The notes: a model not told the origin generated them from the sequence alone. DNA of 37,662 nt from Caryophanon latum (GCF_001700325.1 NZ_MATO01000018.1:1-37662), one strand, 5' to 3'; positions 17,940 to 25,938 are shown, numbered from the stretch's first letter. Program-made: numbers and translations.

Positions 17940-18241
17940 TATGTGTTATTTACGTTGTGCAGCTGGCTGTAATGTAAGCCGTTCGTATAATTCATGCGCT
18001 GTAATAACTCCTCTTCTGTACGGAATGTGTTGCGTTTTTCTAAAAAGTCGCGCTCCTTCATTGATGGTGTTTTTAAATGCGCTCGTTCAAGCTGATCTAA
18101 AAAGGATACGTCGTCAGTAAGTTGCCGCTTCGAAGGATTTGCTTCCGTACCAGTGCGGTAAAGATGCAAATGTTCTAAATACGCATATTGCATTTGTTTG
18201 ACAGAGGATGGAGTAGCGGTTACACGTTCTACTTGGAACAT
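17939..18241 (-). CDS. Unrecognised 100-residue protein
   Basis: I do not recognise this protein. The 100-residue product starts MFQVERVTATPSSVKQMQYA and is hydrophilic, with many charged residues and no signal peptide, membrane helix or cysteine. The middle (DDVSFLDQLERAHLKTPSMK, then FRTEEELLQRMN) looks helical. Evidence that it is real: a ribosome binding site GGAGGTG on the minus strand at 18250-18256, 8 bp before ATG 18241, and a terminator directly at its stop. An earlier TTG (18247) is too close to that site. It is the only protein gene on the minus strand in the window and occupies the place of spoVT. Function unknown. Confidence 0.75.
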   Translation of the reverse strand: MFQVERVTATPSSVKQMQYAYLEHLHLYRTGTEANPSKRQLTDDVSFLDQLERAHLKTPSMKERDFLEKRNTFRTEEELLQRMNYTNGLHYSQLHNVNNT

Positions 18242-18441
18242 AAACAAACACCTCCATAGTTTGATAAATTGTGTTACAGTTTATAGTTACCCGAAAATGA
18301 TGTAATTAAACATCTTTTTGCCTAGTTTAACTATAAAAATATATGATTTTTTGATGAAATGATTAAAAAGTACTCATTTTTTCGGTTTTTTTAGTTGTTA
18401 GACCTATGTGAAAAACGTGCTAGTTATGTCGAATTGTTCAG

Positions 18442-18453
18442 AGGGGATCCCCT
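18442..18453. promoter_or_regulatory. Perfect 12-bp palindrome AGGGGATCCCCT
   Basis: A perfect palindrome 33 bp upstream of the -10 box before the flippase-like gene. It could be an operator, but no regulator is known to me and it may be chance. The rest of 18257-18530 shows nothing else I can name. Confidence 0.25.
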
Positions 18454-18482
18454 ACAAGATGAAATGTATTTCCAGTTGAATG

Positions 18483-18491
18483 TGGTATACT
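18483..18491 (+). promoter_or_regulatory. Extended -10 promoter before the flippase-like gene
   Basis: TG-G-TATACT at 18483-18491 is a strong extended -10 element 40 bp before the start codon. No -35 box is evident. Confidence 0.5.
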
Positions 18492-18530
18492 TTTACGTTG
18501 TAGTAAACATAAAAGAAAGAGAGAACATAT

Positions 18531-20144
18531 ATGGCTGGAAGTTGGAGTATGAAAGGCTACATGAAAGGGGCGGCCCTCCTAACGATTTCTGCGCTCGTCG
18601 TAAAAATTTTAGGAGCGATTTATCGTGTGCCGTTTCAAAATTTAGTTGGAGACGAAGGTTTTTATATTTATCAGCAAGTATATCCGTTCATTTCGATTTT
18701 TGTTGCATGGACGGCAAGTGGTTTTGCGGTTGCCATTTCAAAGCTGCTTGCAGATGCGGACACGCTCGCGACGCTTCAGCTGCGAGAAAATAGGCGCTTT
18801 CAAATTATGAAAATAGCTTTTTGGTATTTAGTCGTGTTGTCGCTCAGCTGCTTTACGTTACTGTACAGTGGAGCTGGCGTTCTCGCAAATATGATGGGCG
18901 ATGACAAGCTTGCACCGCTTATGCGTACAGGTTCGTTCGTTGTACTATGTATGCCGATTTTAGCGGTCGTCAAAGGTTCTTTTCAAGCGAAAGGACGCAT
19001 GGAGCCAGTCGCATATGCACAAATTGTCGAGCAAGCAGTTCGCGTCACGATTATTTTAAGTGGCTCATGGCTTGTGATGAAATATAGCGGCTCGCTGTAT
19101 GGTGCAGGACAAGTAGCGACTGCTGCGACGGCGGTCGGCGAGTTTGTTGGCGTCGTTATTTTAGTAACGGTATTTAAAAAGATGGCATTGTTTCCACAGC
19201 GCGATAAAAAAGCAGAACGCGTTGCAGTATGGCCAATCGTGAAAGAGCTAACGTTATATAGTTTAAGCGTTAGTATGAGCGGGCTCGTACTATTGTCGTT
19301 TCAAATGATTGATTCATTTACGATTTATAACATATTGCTTGAAAATGGGCTTAGTGAAACACTCGCGAAGGAAACGAAAGGGATTTATGACCGCGGTCAG
19401 CCACTCGTTCAGCTCGGCGTCGTCATTGCAGGCTCGCTTGCATTAGCGATCGTGCCACTCGTTGCGATTATGTGCAAAAAGAAGGAAGGACGAAACGCGG
19501 ATAGCTTTATTCAGCTAACGTTTCGTGCGGCAGTGCTGTTTGGCTGGGCGGCGTCATTTGGCTTAGTGCTTGTTATGCCGTACATTAACGTTATGCTATT
19601 TAAAACAGATAGCTTAACGTCCGTACTGAGCATTTTTGTGCTACAAATCGTACCGCTGTCGATTACATTAACATTTACAGCAATGCTACAAGGGTTTGGT
19701 AAGTTAAAAGTACCTGCACTCATTTTAGTGACAGGTTTCGTGTTGAAAATGATTGGGAACGTAACGCTCGTGCCGTTATTTGACGTGCTCGGCGCAGCGT
19801 TTGCGAGTAATATCGGGCTATTCTTTATCGCGTTTATGTTGATGCGCTACTTAAAGCGTGTGCATCCGATTACGTTAGCACCCGCATCGTATTATAAAAA
19901 GCTATTTTTAGCGTCATTGTATATGATGATTGCGGTGTATGCTTGGAGCTTCGTCATTGATATTGTATTGGCGTTATCAACACGTTTAGAATCGGCAATA
20001 ATCGGTGGCTCGGCCGTTGCAATCGGTGCGTTCGTATTTTTAACAGCAGTTGCGAAAATGAAAGTGCTTGCCGACAAAGAATGGTTTTTATTGCCGTTCG
20101 GTCGGAAAATGGCAAAATATCAATTATGGTTAAATCGAAAATAA
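18531..20144 (+). CDS. yabM: Polysaccharide/lipid flippase-like membrane protein (YabM, SpoVB/MurJ superfamily)
   Basis: The 537-residue integral membrane protein of the MVF/PST branch of the MOP superfamily has around 14 predicted helices. The first, GAALLTISALVVKILGAIYRVP, is the typical family start, followed by GFYIYQQVYPF. Relatives move lipid-linked wall precursors or polysaccharide units across the membrane (MurJ, SpoVB, YtgP); the substrate of this one is unknown. Its position before yabN identifies it as the yabM equivalent. The ribosome binding site is weak (AGAGAG before ATG 18531); ATG 18549, preceded by GGAAG, is an alternative start six codons in. It probably leads a yabM-yabN-yabO transcript with 12- and 3-bp gaps. 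Confidence 0.88.
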   Translation: MAGSWSMKGYMKGAALLTISALVVKILGAIYRVPFQNLVGDEGFYIYQQVYPFISIFVAWTASGFAVAISKLLADADTLATLQLRENRRFQIMKIAFWYLVVLSLSCFTLLYSGAGVLANMMGDDKLAPLMRTGSFVVLCMPILAVVKGSFQAKGRMEPVAYAQIVEQAVRVTIILSGSWLVMKYSGSLYGAGQVATAATAVGEFVGVVILVTVFKKMALFPQRDKKAERVAVWPIVKELTLYSLSVSMSGLVLLSFQMIDSFTIYNILLENGLSETLAKETKGIYDRGQPLVQLGVVIAGSLALAIVPLVAIMCKKKEGRNADSFIQLTFRAAVLFGWAASFGLVLVMPYINVMLFKTDSLTSVLSIFVLQIVPLSITLTFTAMLQGFGKLKVPALILVTGFVLKMIGNVTLVPLFDVLGAAFASNIGLFFIAFMLMRYLKRVHPITLAPASYYKKLFLASLYMMIAVYAWSFVIDIVLALSTRLESAIIGGSAVAIGAFVFLTAVAKMKVLADKEWFLLPFGRKMAKYQLWLNRK

Positions 20145-20156
20145 GAGGAGGATTTT

Positions 20157-21620
20157 ATGCGTAATATTACAGTAATCGGCTTAGGCGCGGCAGAATTCGA
20201 GCAAATGCAGCTCGGCGTTTATCGCAAGCTACAAGCTGCAACGAAAATTTACGTTCGCACGATGGATCATCCTGTGCTAAACGTATTACAGCAAGAGGGC
20301 ATGATGCTACAAAGCTTCGATGCGATTTATGAAAAGCACGGCGGATTTGAGGCGGTGTATGATGAAATTACCGACACGTTAATCGAGCTATCGGAGCAGG
20401 AGGACGTGCTATATGCAGTGCCAGGACATCCACTCGTTGCAGAAAAAACAGTGCAGCTATTAATTGATGCACATAATCGCGGCGACATTCAGCTAACGAT
20501 TGAAGGTGGGCAAAGCTTTTTAGACCCGATTTTTGGGGCGCTGCGCATTGATCCAATCGAAGGATTCCAACTGCTTGATGGCACGAACATGTCAATGGAC
20601 GACATTAACATGCGCCAGCACATTTTAATTGCGCAAGTGTACGATACGTTCAGTGCATCAGAGGTGAAGCTGACGTTAATGGAGAAATACCGCGACGACT
20701 ACCTAGTAACGATCGTAACGGCGGCAGGTTCAAGTGCGGAGAAGCTAACGACAGTGCCGCTGCACGAGCTTGATCATGAAGTGGAAATTAACAACTTAAC
20801 GACGATCTACGTGCCGCCTGTAAGTGACAGAGCAGAAGCGTATCGCGACTGGACGACGCTTCGTCAAATTATCGCAACGCTGCGCGGTCCAAACGGCTGC
20901 CCTTGGGATCAAAAGCAAACGCACGAATCATTGAAGAAATACTTTTTAGAGGAAGTGCATGAGTTTTTAGCGGCAGTTGATGCAGAGGATGACTTTGCGA
21001 TGATTGAGGAGCTTGGTGACGTATTACTGCAAGTATTCCTTCACGCACAAATTGGTGAGGATAACGGCTACTTCACGATTGAGGATGTGCTCGCATCGAT
21101 TTCAGAGAAGATGATTCGCCGCCACCCACACGTTTTCGGTGATGCACAAGCAGACGATGCGGATGCTGTTGTCGCAAACTGGGAAGCGATTAAGCGCGAG
21201 GAAAAAGGTGACATCGATGCGTCAGTATTACACGATGCATACCGTGAAACTTCTAGCTTACAAACTGCGTATAACTATCAAAAGGAAGCGGCGAAAGTTG
21301 GCTTTGATTGGGACGAAGCGGCAGATGCGATCGCGAAGTTTAACGAGGAATGGGCGGAGTTTACGGCGGAGCTTGAGCATGGTGACGCAACGACGCGCAT
21401 GGACGAGCTTGGTGATGTATTCTTCACATTAGTGAACATCGCGCGCTTCTTTAAGCTATCACCAGAAGAAGCGATGCTGCATGCGAATGAAAAGTTTGCA
21501 CGCCGCTTTAAGCATGTTGAAAGCTGTGTCGCTGCATCAGGCAAGGCGTTTTCTGATTTTACGTTAGATGAGCTCGACGCTTTTTGGAACGACGCGAAAA
21601 AAATTGAAAAGGGGCTGTAA
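20157..21620 (+). CDS. yabN: YabN: tetrapyrrole-methylase-like domain fused to MazG NTP pyrophosphohydrolase
   Basis: This 487-residue fusion protein has an N-terminal part (about 1-220; ITVIGLGAAEFEQM, AVPGHPLVAEKTV) resembling SAM-dependent tetrapyrrole methylases, of unknown activity here. The C-terminal part has two MazG modules: the first (about 238-345) with GPNGCPWDQKQTHESL, EEVHEF and EELGDVLLQV, the second (about 390-475) with EEWAEF and DELGDVFFTL. MazG hydrolyses nucleoside triphosphates to monophosphates and PPi, and is linked to nucleotide-pool cleaning and stress survival. GAGGAGG precedes ATG 20157. The fusion and its place before yabO are standard for Bacillales. Confidence 0.95.
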   Translation: MRNITVIGLGAAEFEQMQLGVYRKLQAATKIYVRTMDHPVLNVLQQEGMMLQSFDAIYEKHGGFEAVYDEITDTLIELSEQEDVLYAVPGHPLVAEKTVQLLIDAHNRGDIQLTIEGGQSFLDPIFGALRIDPIEGFQLLDGTNMSMDDINMRQHILIAQVYDTFSASEVKLTLMEKYRDDYLVTIVTAAGSSAEKLTTVPLHELDHEVEINNLTTIYVPPVSDRAEAYRDWTTLRQIIATLRGPNGCPWDQKQTHESLKKYFLEEVHEFLAAVDAEDDFAMIEELGDVLLQVFLHAQIGEDNGYFTIEDVLASISEKMIRRHPHVFGDAQADDADAVVANWEAIKREEKGDIDASVLHDAYRETSSLQTAYNYQKEAAKVGFDWDEAADAIAKFNEEWAEFTAELEHGDATTRMDELGDVFFTLVNIARFFKLSPEEAMLHANEKFARRFKHVESCVAASGKAFSDFTLDELDAFWNDAKKIEKGL

Positions 21621-21623
21621 CGT

Positions 21624-21914
21624 ATGCGCTTAGATAAATTTTTAAAAGTATCACGCTTAATTAAACGCCGCACGCTCGCAAAAGAAGTAGCAGTGCAAGG
21701 ACGTATTACAATTAATGACAAAGTAGCAAAAGCTTCAAGCACGGTGAAAGTTGGCGACGAGCTAGCGATTCGCTTCGGGCAAAAAATTGTCACAGCGCGT
21801 GTTGAAGAAATTCGTGAAACATCACGCAAGGACGACGCGGCGAATATGTTTACGATTTTAAAAGAAGAGCGTCTAGAACAAATCGAGCCGGAATTTATCG
21901 ACGACGAAGAATAG
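21624..21914 (+). CDS. rqcP: RqcP (YabO), S4-domain ribosome quality-control factor
   Basis: The 96-residue protein has an N-terminal S4 RNA-binding domain (MRLDKFLKVSRLIKRRTLAKE through about residue 62) and an acidic tail. In B. subtilis RqcP (YabO, Hsp15-like) binds obstructed 50S subunits carrying peptidyl-tRNA and helps RqcH add C-terminal alanine tails that mark the stalled chain for degradation. The start is 3 bp after the yabN stop, with AAAAGGGG inside the yabN end. The spore-coat genes yabP and yabQ, which follow yabO in sporulators, are absent; only a terminator and a promoter lie before divIC. Confidence 0.94.
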   Translation: MRLDKFLKVSRLIKRRTLAKEVAVQGRITINDKVAKASSTVKVGDELAIRFGQKIVTARVEEIRETSRKDDAANMFTILKEERLEQIEPEFIDDEE

Positions 21915-21920
21915 TAGCAT

Positions 21921-21953
21921 GCCCTACAGACAAATTGTTTGTAGGGCTTTTTT
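21921..21953 (+). terminator. Intrinsic terminator after yabO
   Basis: GCCCTACA (21921-21928) pairs with TGTAGGGC (ending 21947), followed by a run of six T. Confidence 0.85.
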
Positions 21954-22005
21954 CGTGATGACACTTATTTGTAATGTTTTAGTAACACCTAAACGTTTTT
22001 TTCCG

Positions 22006-22014
22006 TGGTATGAT
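22006..22014 (+). promoter_or_regulatory. Extended -10 promoter before divIC
   Basis: TG-G-TATGAT at 22006-22014, about 35 bp before the start; no clear -35 box. Confidence 0.45.
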
Positions 22015-22048
22015 ATTAATGAAATCTATAAAATAGGTGGTGGCGTAC

Positions 22049-22471
22049 GTGCAAGAAAAAAAGAAACCACAGAAACAAAATGTAACGAAAATGGACAATG
22101 ATTACATTCGTCAAAACGAGGAGCGCAAAAAAGCTCGAAGTAAGACGAAATATTACGTAAAGCGACGTTTGCTTATTCTCCTAACGCTTAGTGCAATCAT
22201 CATTACAGCTGTTGTTGTAAACACGAATGCAAAAAAAGAAGAGCTTATTGAGCGCCAAAAAGTTGAAAAACAAGTGGCGTTAGAGCTAGAAGATATAAAA
22301 CGTGATCAAGACATGTTAAAAACACAGGTGAGAAAATTAGAGGACGACGAGTACATTTTAAAGCTTGCTCGTAAGGAATATTTCTTATCTGATGAAGGTG
22401 AAATCATTTTTACAATGCCAAGTGATAGCGGAAGAAGCGAGAAGGAAATCGAAAAAGGTAGCGAAGAATAA
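22049..22471 (+). CDS. divIC: Cell-division protein DivIC (FtsB family)
   Basis: DivIC is a bitopic division protein that forms a complex with FtsL and DivIB and helps activate septal wall synthesis. The 140-residue product has a basic cytoplasmic N-terminus, one membrane helix (about 41-58, LLILLTLSAIIITAVVV), an extracellular coiled coil (about 62-100) and the conserved end YILKLARKEYFLSDEGEIIF (about 102-121). The start is uncertain: I prefer GTG 22049 because AGGTGG at 22035-22040 lies 8 bp upstream. GTG codons at 22037 and 22040 overlap that site, and ATG 22091 would shorten the N-terminus. Confidence 0.92.
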   Translation: MQEKKKPQKQNVTKMDNDYIRQNEERKKARSKTKYYVKRRLLILLTLSAIIITAVVVNTNAKKEELIERQKVEKQVALELEDIKRDQDMLKTQVRKLEDDEYILKLARKEYFLSDEGEIIFTMPSDSGRSEKEIEKGSEE

Positions 22472-22495
22472 TCATAAAAAATAAGATTCGTCGTG

Positions 22496-22523
22496 TTGAC
22501 ACACCTTTTTCGTGGGATATAAT
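22496..22523 (+). promoter_or_regulatory. Sigma-A promoter of yabR
   Basis: TTGACA (22496-22501), a 16-bp spacer and TATAAT (22518-22523). Both boxes are consensus. Confidence 0.8.
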
Positions 22524-22619
22524 GAATAATAGAAGAACCGAATATTGAGTCGTTTCTAACAAAACATGATTAACAGGCTAACAATAGCCGCTTATATTTT
22601 AAGGAGGAGCATTTTTTTT

Positions 22620-23081
22620 ATGTCAATTGAAGTAGGCAGCAAAGTAACAGGTAAAGTAACAGGAATCACAAATTTCGGAGCGTTCGTCGAGCTGCCAGGT
22701 GGCTCAACAGGACTCGTTCACATTAGTGAAGTGGCTGACAACTATGTAAAAGATATTAATGAGCACTTAAAGGTTGGAGACGAAGTAGAAGTTAAAGTGA
22801 TGAACGTTGAAGCGGATGGCAAAATCGGCCTTTCAATCCGTAAAGCAAAGCCTCAACCTGAGCGTCCGGAGCGTCCGGAACGTCCAGAGCGTTCGGATCG
22901 TCCACAGCGTCCTCGTGGCAATAACAACAACCGTTCAAACGATCGATTCAATGATCGTCAGCCAAAAGAAAATTTTGAACAAAAAATGGCACGCTTCTTA
23001 AAAGATAGCGATGAGCGTCTTGCAACATTAAAGCGTGCAACGGAATCAAAACGTGGCGGTCGCGGTGCAAAACGAGGCTAA
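22620..23081 (+). CDS. yabR: S1-domain RNA-binding protein YabR with low-complexity tail
   Basis: The 153-residue protein has an N-terminal S1 domain (about 2-74; VGSKVTGKVTGITNFGAFVE, GLVHISEVAD, VKVMNVEADGKIGLSIRKA) of the polynucleotide-phosphorylase C-terminal type. The tail (77-153) begins with four RPE triplets (PERPERPERPER), continues with Arg/Asn-rich sequence and ends RGGRGAKRG, which suggests an unstructured RNA-binding extension. The family member in B. subtilis is about 128 residues, so the tail is longer here. ATG 22620 follows AAGGAGGAG at 22601-22609. A role in translation or RNA metabolism is inferred from the domain only. Confidence 0.93.
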   Translation: MSIEVGSKVTGKVTGITNFGAFVELPGGSTGLVHISEVADNYVKDINEHLKVGDEVEVKVMNVEADGKIGLSIRKAKPQPERPERPERPERSDRPQRPRGNNNNRSNDRFNDRQPKENFEQKMARFLKDSDERLATLKRATESKRGGRGAKRG

Positions 23082-23125
23082 GTTCTGCTGGCTATTTTGA
23101 TAAAAGAAAAAGTGTGATATATGTG

Positions 23126-23158
23126 GAAGGCTAGCATCGTTTGCTAGCCTTCTTTTTT
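23126..23158 (+). terminator. Intrinsic terminator after yabR
   Basis: GAAGGCTAGCA (23126-23136) pairs with TGCTAGCCTTC (23142-23152), followed by a T run. Confidence 0.88.
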
Positions 23159-23180
23159 GTGGAAAAACAAACATGCTTTA

Positions 23181-23322
23181 GGCTCTTCATCATAACTTAC
23201 GGTTGCTTTCCACATTGAGGCAAGCTTTCCGCGGGCATGGCTAAGCTCATGCTTTTCCAGCTGGAGTCCGCTTCTTGTTTCAAGCAACCTTTATTCGTCA
23301 ATCCGAGCTTGCGGTGATGAAC
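23181..23322 (-). repeat. Dispersed repeat, copy K (complete F type, reverse orientation)
   Basis: Read on the minus strand it starts GTTCATCACCGCAAGCTC and ends ATGAAGAGCC, the same termini as copy F, but keeps the middle AAGCGGACTCCAGCTGG ... GCCCGCGGAAAGCTTGCCTC. GGTTGCTT pairs with AAGCAACC. The flanking 9-mers CATGCTTTA (23172-23180) and TACGTTTTA (23323-23331) match at six of nine positions, all differences being C/T. Confidence 0.82.
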
Positions 23323-23409
23323 TACGTTTTAACAGTGACGCAATGTGTGTTGCTAAGGCATTTATGTAGCGTTGAAACAAGGACGTGAATGCTGCCGTTT
23401 TAAACATAG

Positions 23410-23446
23410 AAAAAGCTGCCCGACAATTTGTCGGACAGCTTTTTTA
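23410..23446 (-). terminator. Terminator after the tRNA pair
   Basis: AAAAAGCTG-C-CCGACA pairs with TGTCGG-A-CAGCTTTTT with one internal mismatch. Minus-strand transcription leaving tRNA-Glu meets it 7 bp downstream; the plus strand also has a T run. Confidence 0.75.
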
Positions 23447-23452
23447 TGCGTA

Positions 23453-23524
23453 TGACCCGTACGGGATTCGAACCCGTGTTACCGCCGTGAAAGGGCGGTG
23501 TCTTAACCACTTGACCAACGGGCC
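23453..23524 (-). tRNA. tRNA-Glu (anticodon TTC)
   Basis: The cloverleaf is complete on the minus strand: acceptor GGCCCGT ... ACGGGTC with discriminator A, D arm with TCAAGTGGTTAAGA, anticodon stem CCGCC/GGCGG with loop CTTTCAC, and T arm ACGGGTTCGAATCCCGT. CCA is not encoded, so it must be added after transcription. It follows tRNA-Met by 2 bp in one transcript. Confidence 0.95.
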
Positions 23525-23526
23525 GT

Positions 23527-23603
23527 TGGTGGCTACCGAGGGAGTCGAACCCACGACCTTTCGGGTATGAACCGAATGCTCTAGCCAGCTGAGCTAGGTA
23601 GCC
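23527..23603 (-). tRNA. tRNA-Met, elongator type (anticodon CAT)
   Basis: The cloverleaf on the minus strand has acceptor GGCTACC ... GGTAGCC, D arm GCTC-AGCTGGCTA-GAGC, anticodon stem TTCGG/CCGAA with loop TTCATAC, T arm GTGGG-TTCGACT-CCC and an encoded CCA. It resembles B. subtilis elongator tRNA-Met rather than the initiator: it lacks the GGG/CCC anticodon-stem pairs of initiators. A tRNA-Ile with modified CAT is the other possibility. Confidence 0.92.
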
Positions 23604-23634
23604 ATATTACAAGTTGTTCAAGCGAACTTTTTAT

Positions 23635-23663
23635 ATAATACAATGCGCATTGTATTTCGTCAA
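23635..23663 (-). promoter_or_regulatory. Promoter of the tRNA-Met/tRNA-Glu unit
   Basis: On the minus strand TTGACG (23658-23663), a 17-bp spacer and TATTAT (23635-23640) lie about 30 bp before tRNA-Met, as expected for a strong stable-RNA promoter. Confidence 0.75.
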
Positions 23664-23864
23664 TAAAAAATTAAAAAATGTAAGTGAAGTTTTATTAAAC
23701 GGGCAACAAACCGCTTAAGAGACGAATTCACAGACACTTGCGCACTCGTATTGTAATATAATACAACAAGTGTGTTTCGTTCGATTACTAGCGGCTAAAT
23801 GCAAAAATATACGCTTCATAGACTAAGTCGTTGAAGTATGAACAAAAAGGTAGAGGAGTTCGTT

Positions 23865-25244
23865 ATGAAAACGTTACAGCAGGCAGTGCGCCAGCTACAG
23901 CAGTATACACAATGCATTGAACGGGGAGACCGCTTGCTCATTGCGTGCTCAGGTGGCATTGATTCAATGGCGTTGCTGCATTATTTTTATGAGGAAAAAG
24001 AGCGGCTGCATATAGACGTGGCGGCTGTTTACGTTGATCATATGCTGCGAGGTGAGCAGTCAAAGGAAGATGGAAAGTTTGTTGCGCAGTTTTGCCGTGC
24101 ACGTGGCATCCAGTTTTATACGAAGGCGATTGCGATTGCGGACATTGTTGCCAAAACGGGAGATAATGTGCAAAACGTTTGTCGCATAAAGCGTTACGAA
24201 TATTTTGAGGAGCTAATGGCGCAGCACACAAAGCTTGTGACTGCTCATCATGCGGATGATCAGCTAGAGACGATGCTTATGGCGATGACAAAAGGTAGCT
24301 CGCTTGCAGCATTAAGTGGCATTCGTGTGCGCCGACCATTTGCGCAAGGCGAGATGGTTCGTCCATTTTTATTTGTGACGCGCGCGCAAATTGAAGCGTA
24401 TATGAATGAGCGTGGGTTGCTGCATCGTGAAGACCCGAGTAATGCGAAGCTTGTTTATACGCGCAACCGAGTTCGACATACGGTGACACCGTTGTTAAAG
24501 AAGGAAAACGAGCATATTGCCACGCACGCAGCACAATTGTCAATTCAGTTACAGCAGGACGATATGTTTTTGAATGAACTAGCTGAGCAATATGTAACGC
24601 AATATGTAAAACAGCAAGCAAGTGGTGCGTATCATTTTGAAATTAACATGTTCCAACGAATGCCACTTGCTTTACAAAGAAGGTTCATTTTAATACTATT
24701 AAGCTATGTATACAAAGATGTGAATGTGTTGCAAAGTCACGCGTTAACGACGTCTTTATTAACGCTTTGTAGCACGGTCAATGGGAATGCGCAGCTTCAC
24801 TTGCCAAATGGTGTTGTAGCACGTAGACAGTATGGCAATATGCTCATCGGAGACATCGACAATGAAGAGCTAGAAACACGAATGCTTTTGCCGTACGAGC
24901 CAGTTCGAGCAGCCGATTATGAAATCGTTTTAATGCAGGCAGGGACAACTGTTTTAGCGACAGATGATGTATACTATATTACGTTAACCGCGCACGAGCA
25001 GTTATACATTCGTTCACGCGAGCATGGCGACCGTATATGGTTAAAAGGAATGGAGCAGCCGAAAAAGGTCGCTCGTCTTTTTATTGATGAGAAGATTCCT
25101 GTTGCGAGGCGGCAGGCAATTCCGTTACTTGTATCGAACAAACGTGGTATACTCTCGGTGATTGGCGTACGAGCAAGTGTATACGTATCCGATGTGCAGC
25201 AATGCCATCAATGGCAAATTGTTATACGCACGATTGCTTTGTAG
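23865..25244 (+). CDS. tilS: tRNA(Ile)-lysidine synthase
   Basis: TilS converts C34 of the CAT-anticodon tRNA-Ile to lysidine so that it reads AUA; it is essential. The 459-residue protein has the PP-loop SGGIDS (29-34), typical of N-type ATP pyrophosphatases, then YVDHMLRGEQSKED, TAHHADDQLET and RNRVRHTVTPLL, and the TilS C-terminal domain ending VIGVRASVYVSD. I chose ATG 23865 because AGAGGAG lies 6 bp upstream (23852-23858); ATG 23838 in the same frame has no ribosome binding site. It is followed by hpt after 34 bp; in some Bacillota the two are fused, here they are separate. spoIIE and its neighbours, which normally precede it, are absent. Confidence 0.95.
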   Translation: MKTLQQAVRQLQQYTQCIERGDRLLIACSGGIDSMALLHYFYEEKERLHIDVAAVYVDHMLRGEQSKEDGKFVAQFCRARGIQFYTKAIAIADIVAKTGDNVQNVCRIKRYEYFEELMAQHTKLVTAHHADDQLETMLMAMTKGSSLAALSGIRVRRPFAQGEMVRPFLFVTRAQIEAYMNERGLLHREDPSNAKLVYTRNRVRHTVTPLLKKENEHIATHAAQLSIQLQQDDMFLNELAEQYVTQYVKQQASGAYHFEINMFQRMPLALQRRFILILLSYVYKDVNVLQSHALTTSLLTLCSTVNGNAQLHLPNGVVARRQYGNMLIGDIDNEELETRMLLPYEPVRAADYEIVLMQAGTTVLATDDVYYITLTAHEQLYIRSREHGDRIWLKGMEQPKKVARLFIDEKIPVARRQAIPLLVSNKRGILSVIGVRASVYVSDVQQCHQWQIVIRTIAL

Positions 25245-25278
25245 GAATAGCGGTTGAAATGTATTTGAGGAGGAATCG

Positions 25279-25824
25279 ATGATGATTCAGCAAGATATTG
25301 AAAAAATTATGATTACAGAAGAAGAGTTACAAGCTCGCATTCAAGAGTTAGGTGCAGAACTAACAGCGGCGTATAATGACAAGTTTCCTTTAGCAATCGG
25401 TGTATTAAAAGGCGCACTGCCGTTTATGACAGATTTAATGAAACGTTTTGATACGTATGTGGAGCTTGATTTTATGGATGTATCAAGTTACGGTAACGCG
25501 ACAGTTTCTTCAGGTGAAGTAAAGATTTTAAAGGATTTAAATACGAGTGTTGAAGGTCGAGATATTTTAATTATTGAAGATATTATCGACAGTGGTTTAA
25601 CATTAAGCTATTTAGTGGAATTATTTAAGTACCGCAAAGCAAAATCGATTAAAATCGTCACGTTATTAGATAAGCCATCAGGTCGTCGCGTTGAATTAAA
25701 TGCGGATTATGTAGGATTCCAAGTTCCAGATGGATTTGTAGTAGGCTATGGTTTAGATTACGCGGAGAAATATCGTAATTTACCATACATCGGTATTTTA
25801 AAGCCTGAAGTGTATTCTTTCTAA
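25279..25824 (+). CDS. hpt: Hypoxanthine-guanine phosphoribosyltransferase
   Basis: This enzyme salvages hypoxanthine and guanine with PRPP to IMP and GMP; in Bacillus it also binds ppGpp and forms a regulatory pair with FtsH-region genes. The product has 181 residues (180 if translation starts at the second ATG, 25282, which is better spaced from AGGAGG at 25268-25273). The PRPP loop is [11 protein letters not shown] (about 100-110); [12 protein letters not shown] and [16 protein letters not shown] are family signatures. It lies directly downstream of tilS and upstream of ftsH, the conserved Bacillota order. Confidence 0.95.
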   Translation: MMIQQDIEKIMITEEELQARIQELGAELTAAYNDKFPLAIGVLKGALPFMTDLMKRFDTYVELDFMDVSSYGNATVSSGEVKILKDLNTSVEGRDILIIEDIIDSGLTLSYLVELFKYRKAKSIKIVTLLDKPSGRRVELNADYVGFQVPDGFVVGYGLDYAEKYRNLPYIGILKPEVYSF

Positions 25825-25938
25825 GCATGCACGCAGGTAACATGGCGCAATTTAGTTAGAGCTTTTAATTGTGTCATGAAATGCCAGTATGATAGTATTT
25901 TATGTATATTTTTCTGTAATGTTATGAGGAGGCTAGGG

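Noticed and set aside
18442-18453. AGGGGATCCCCT palindrome as a proven operator
   Set aside because: Single occurrence with no known regulator; listed only as a low-confidence site.
23385-23570. Plus-strand frame of 61 codons
   Set aside because: It is the antisense of tRNA-Glu and tRNA-Met.
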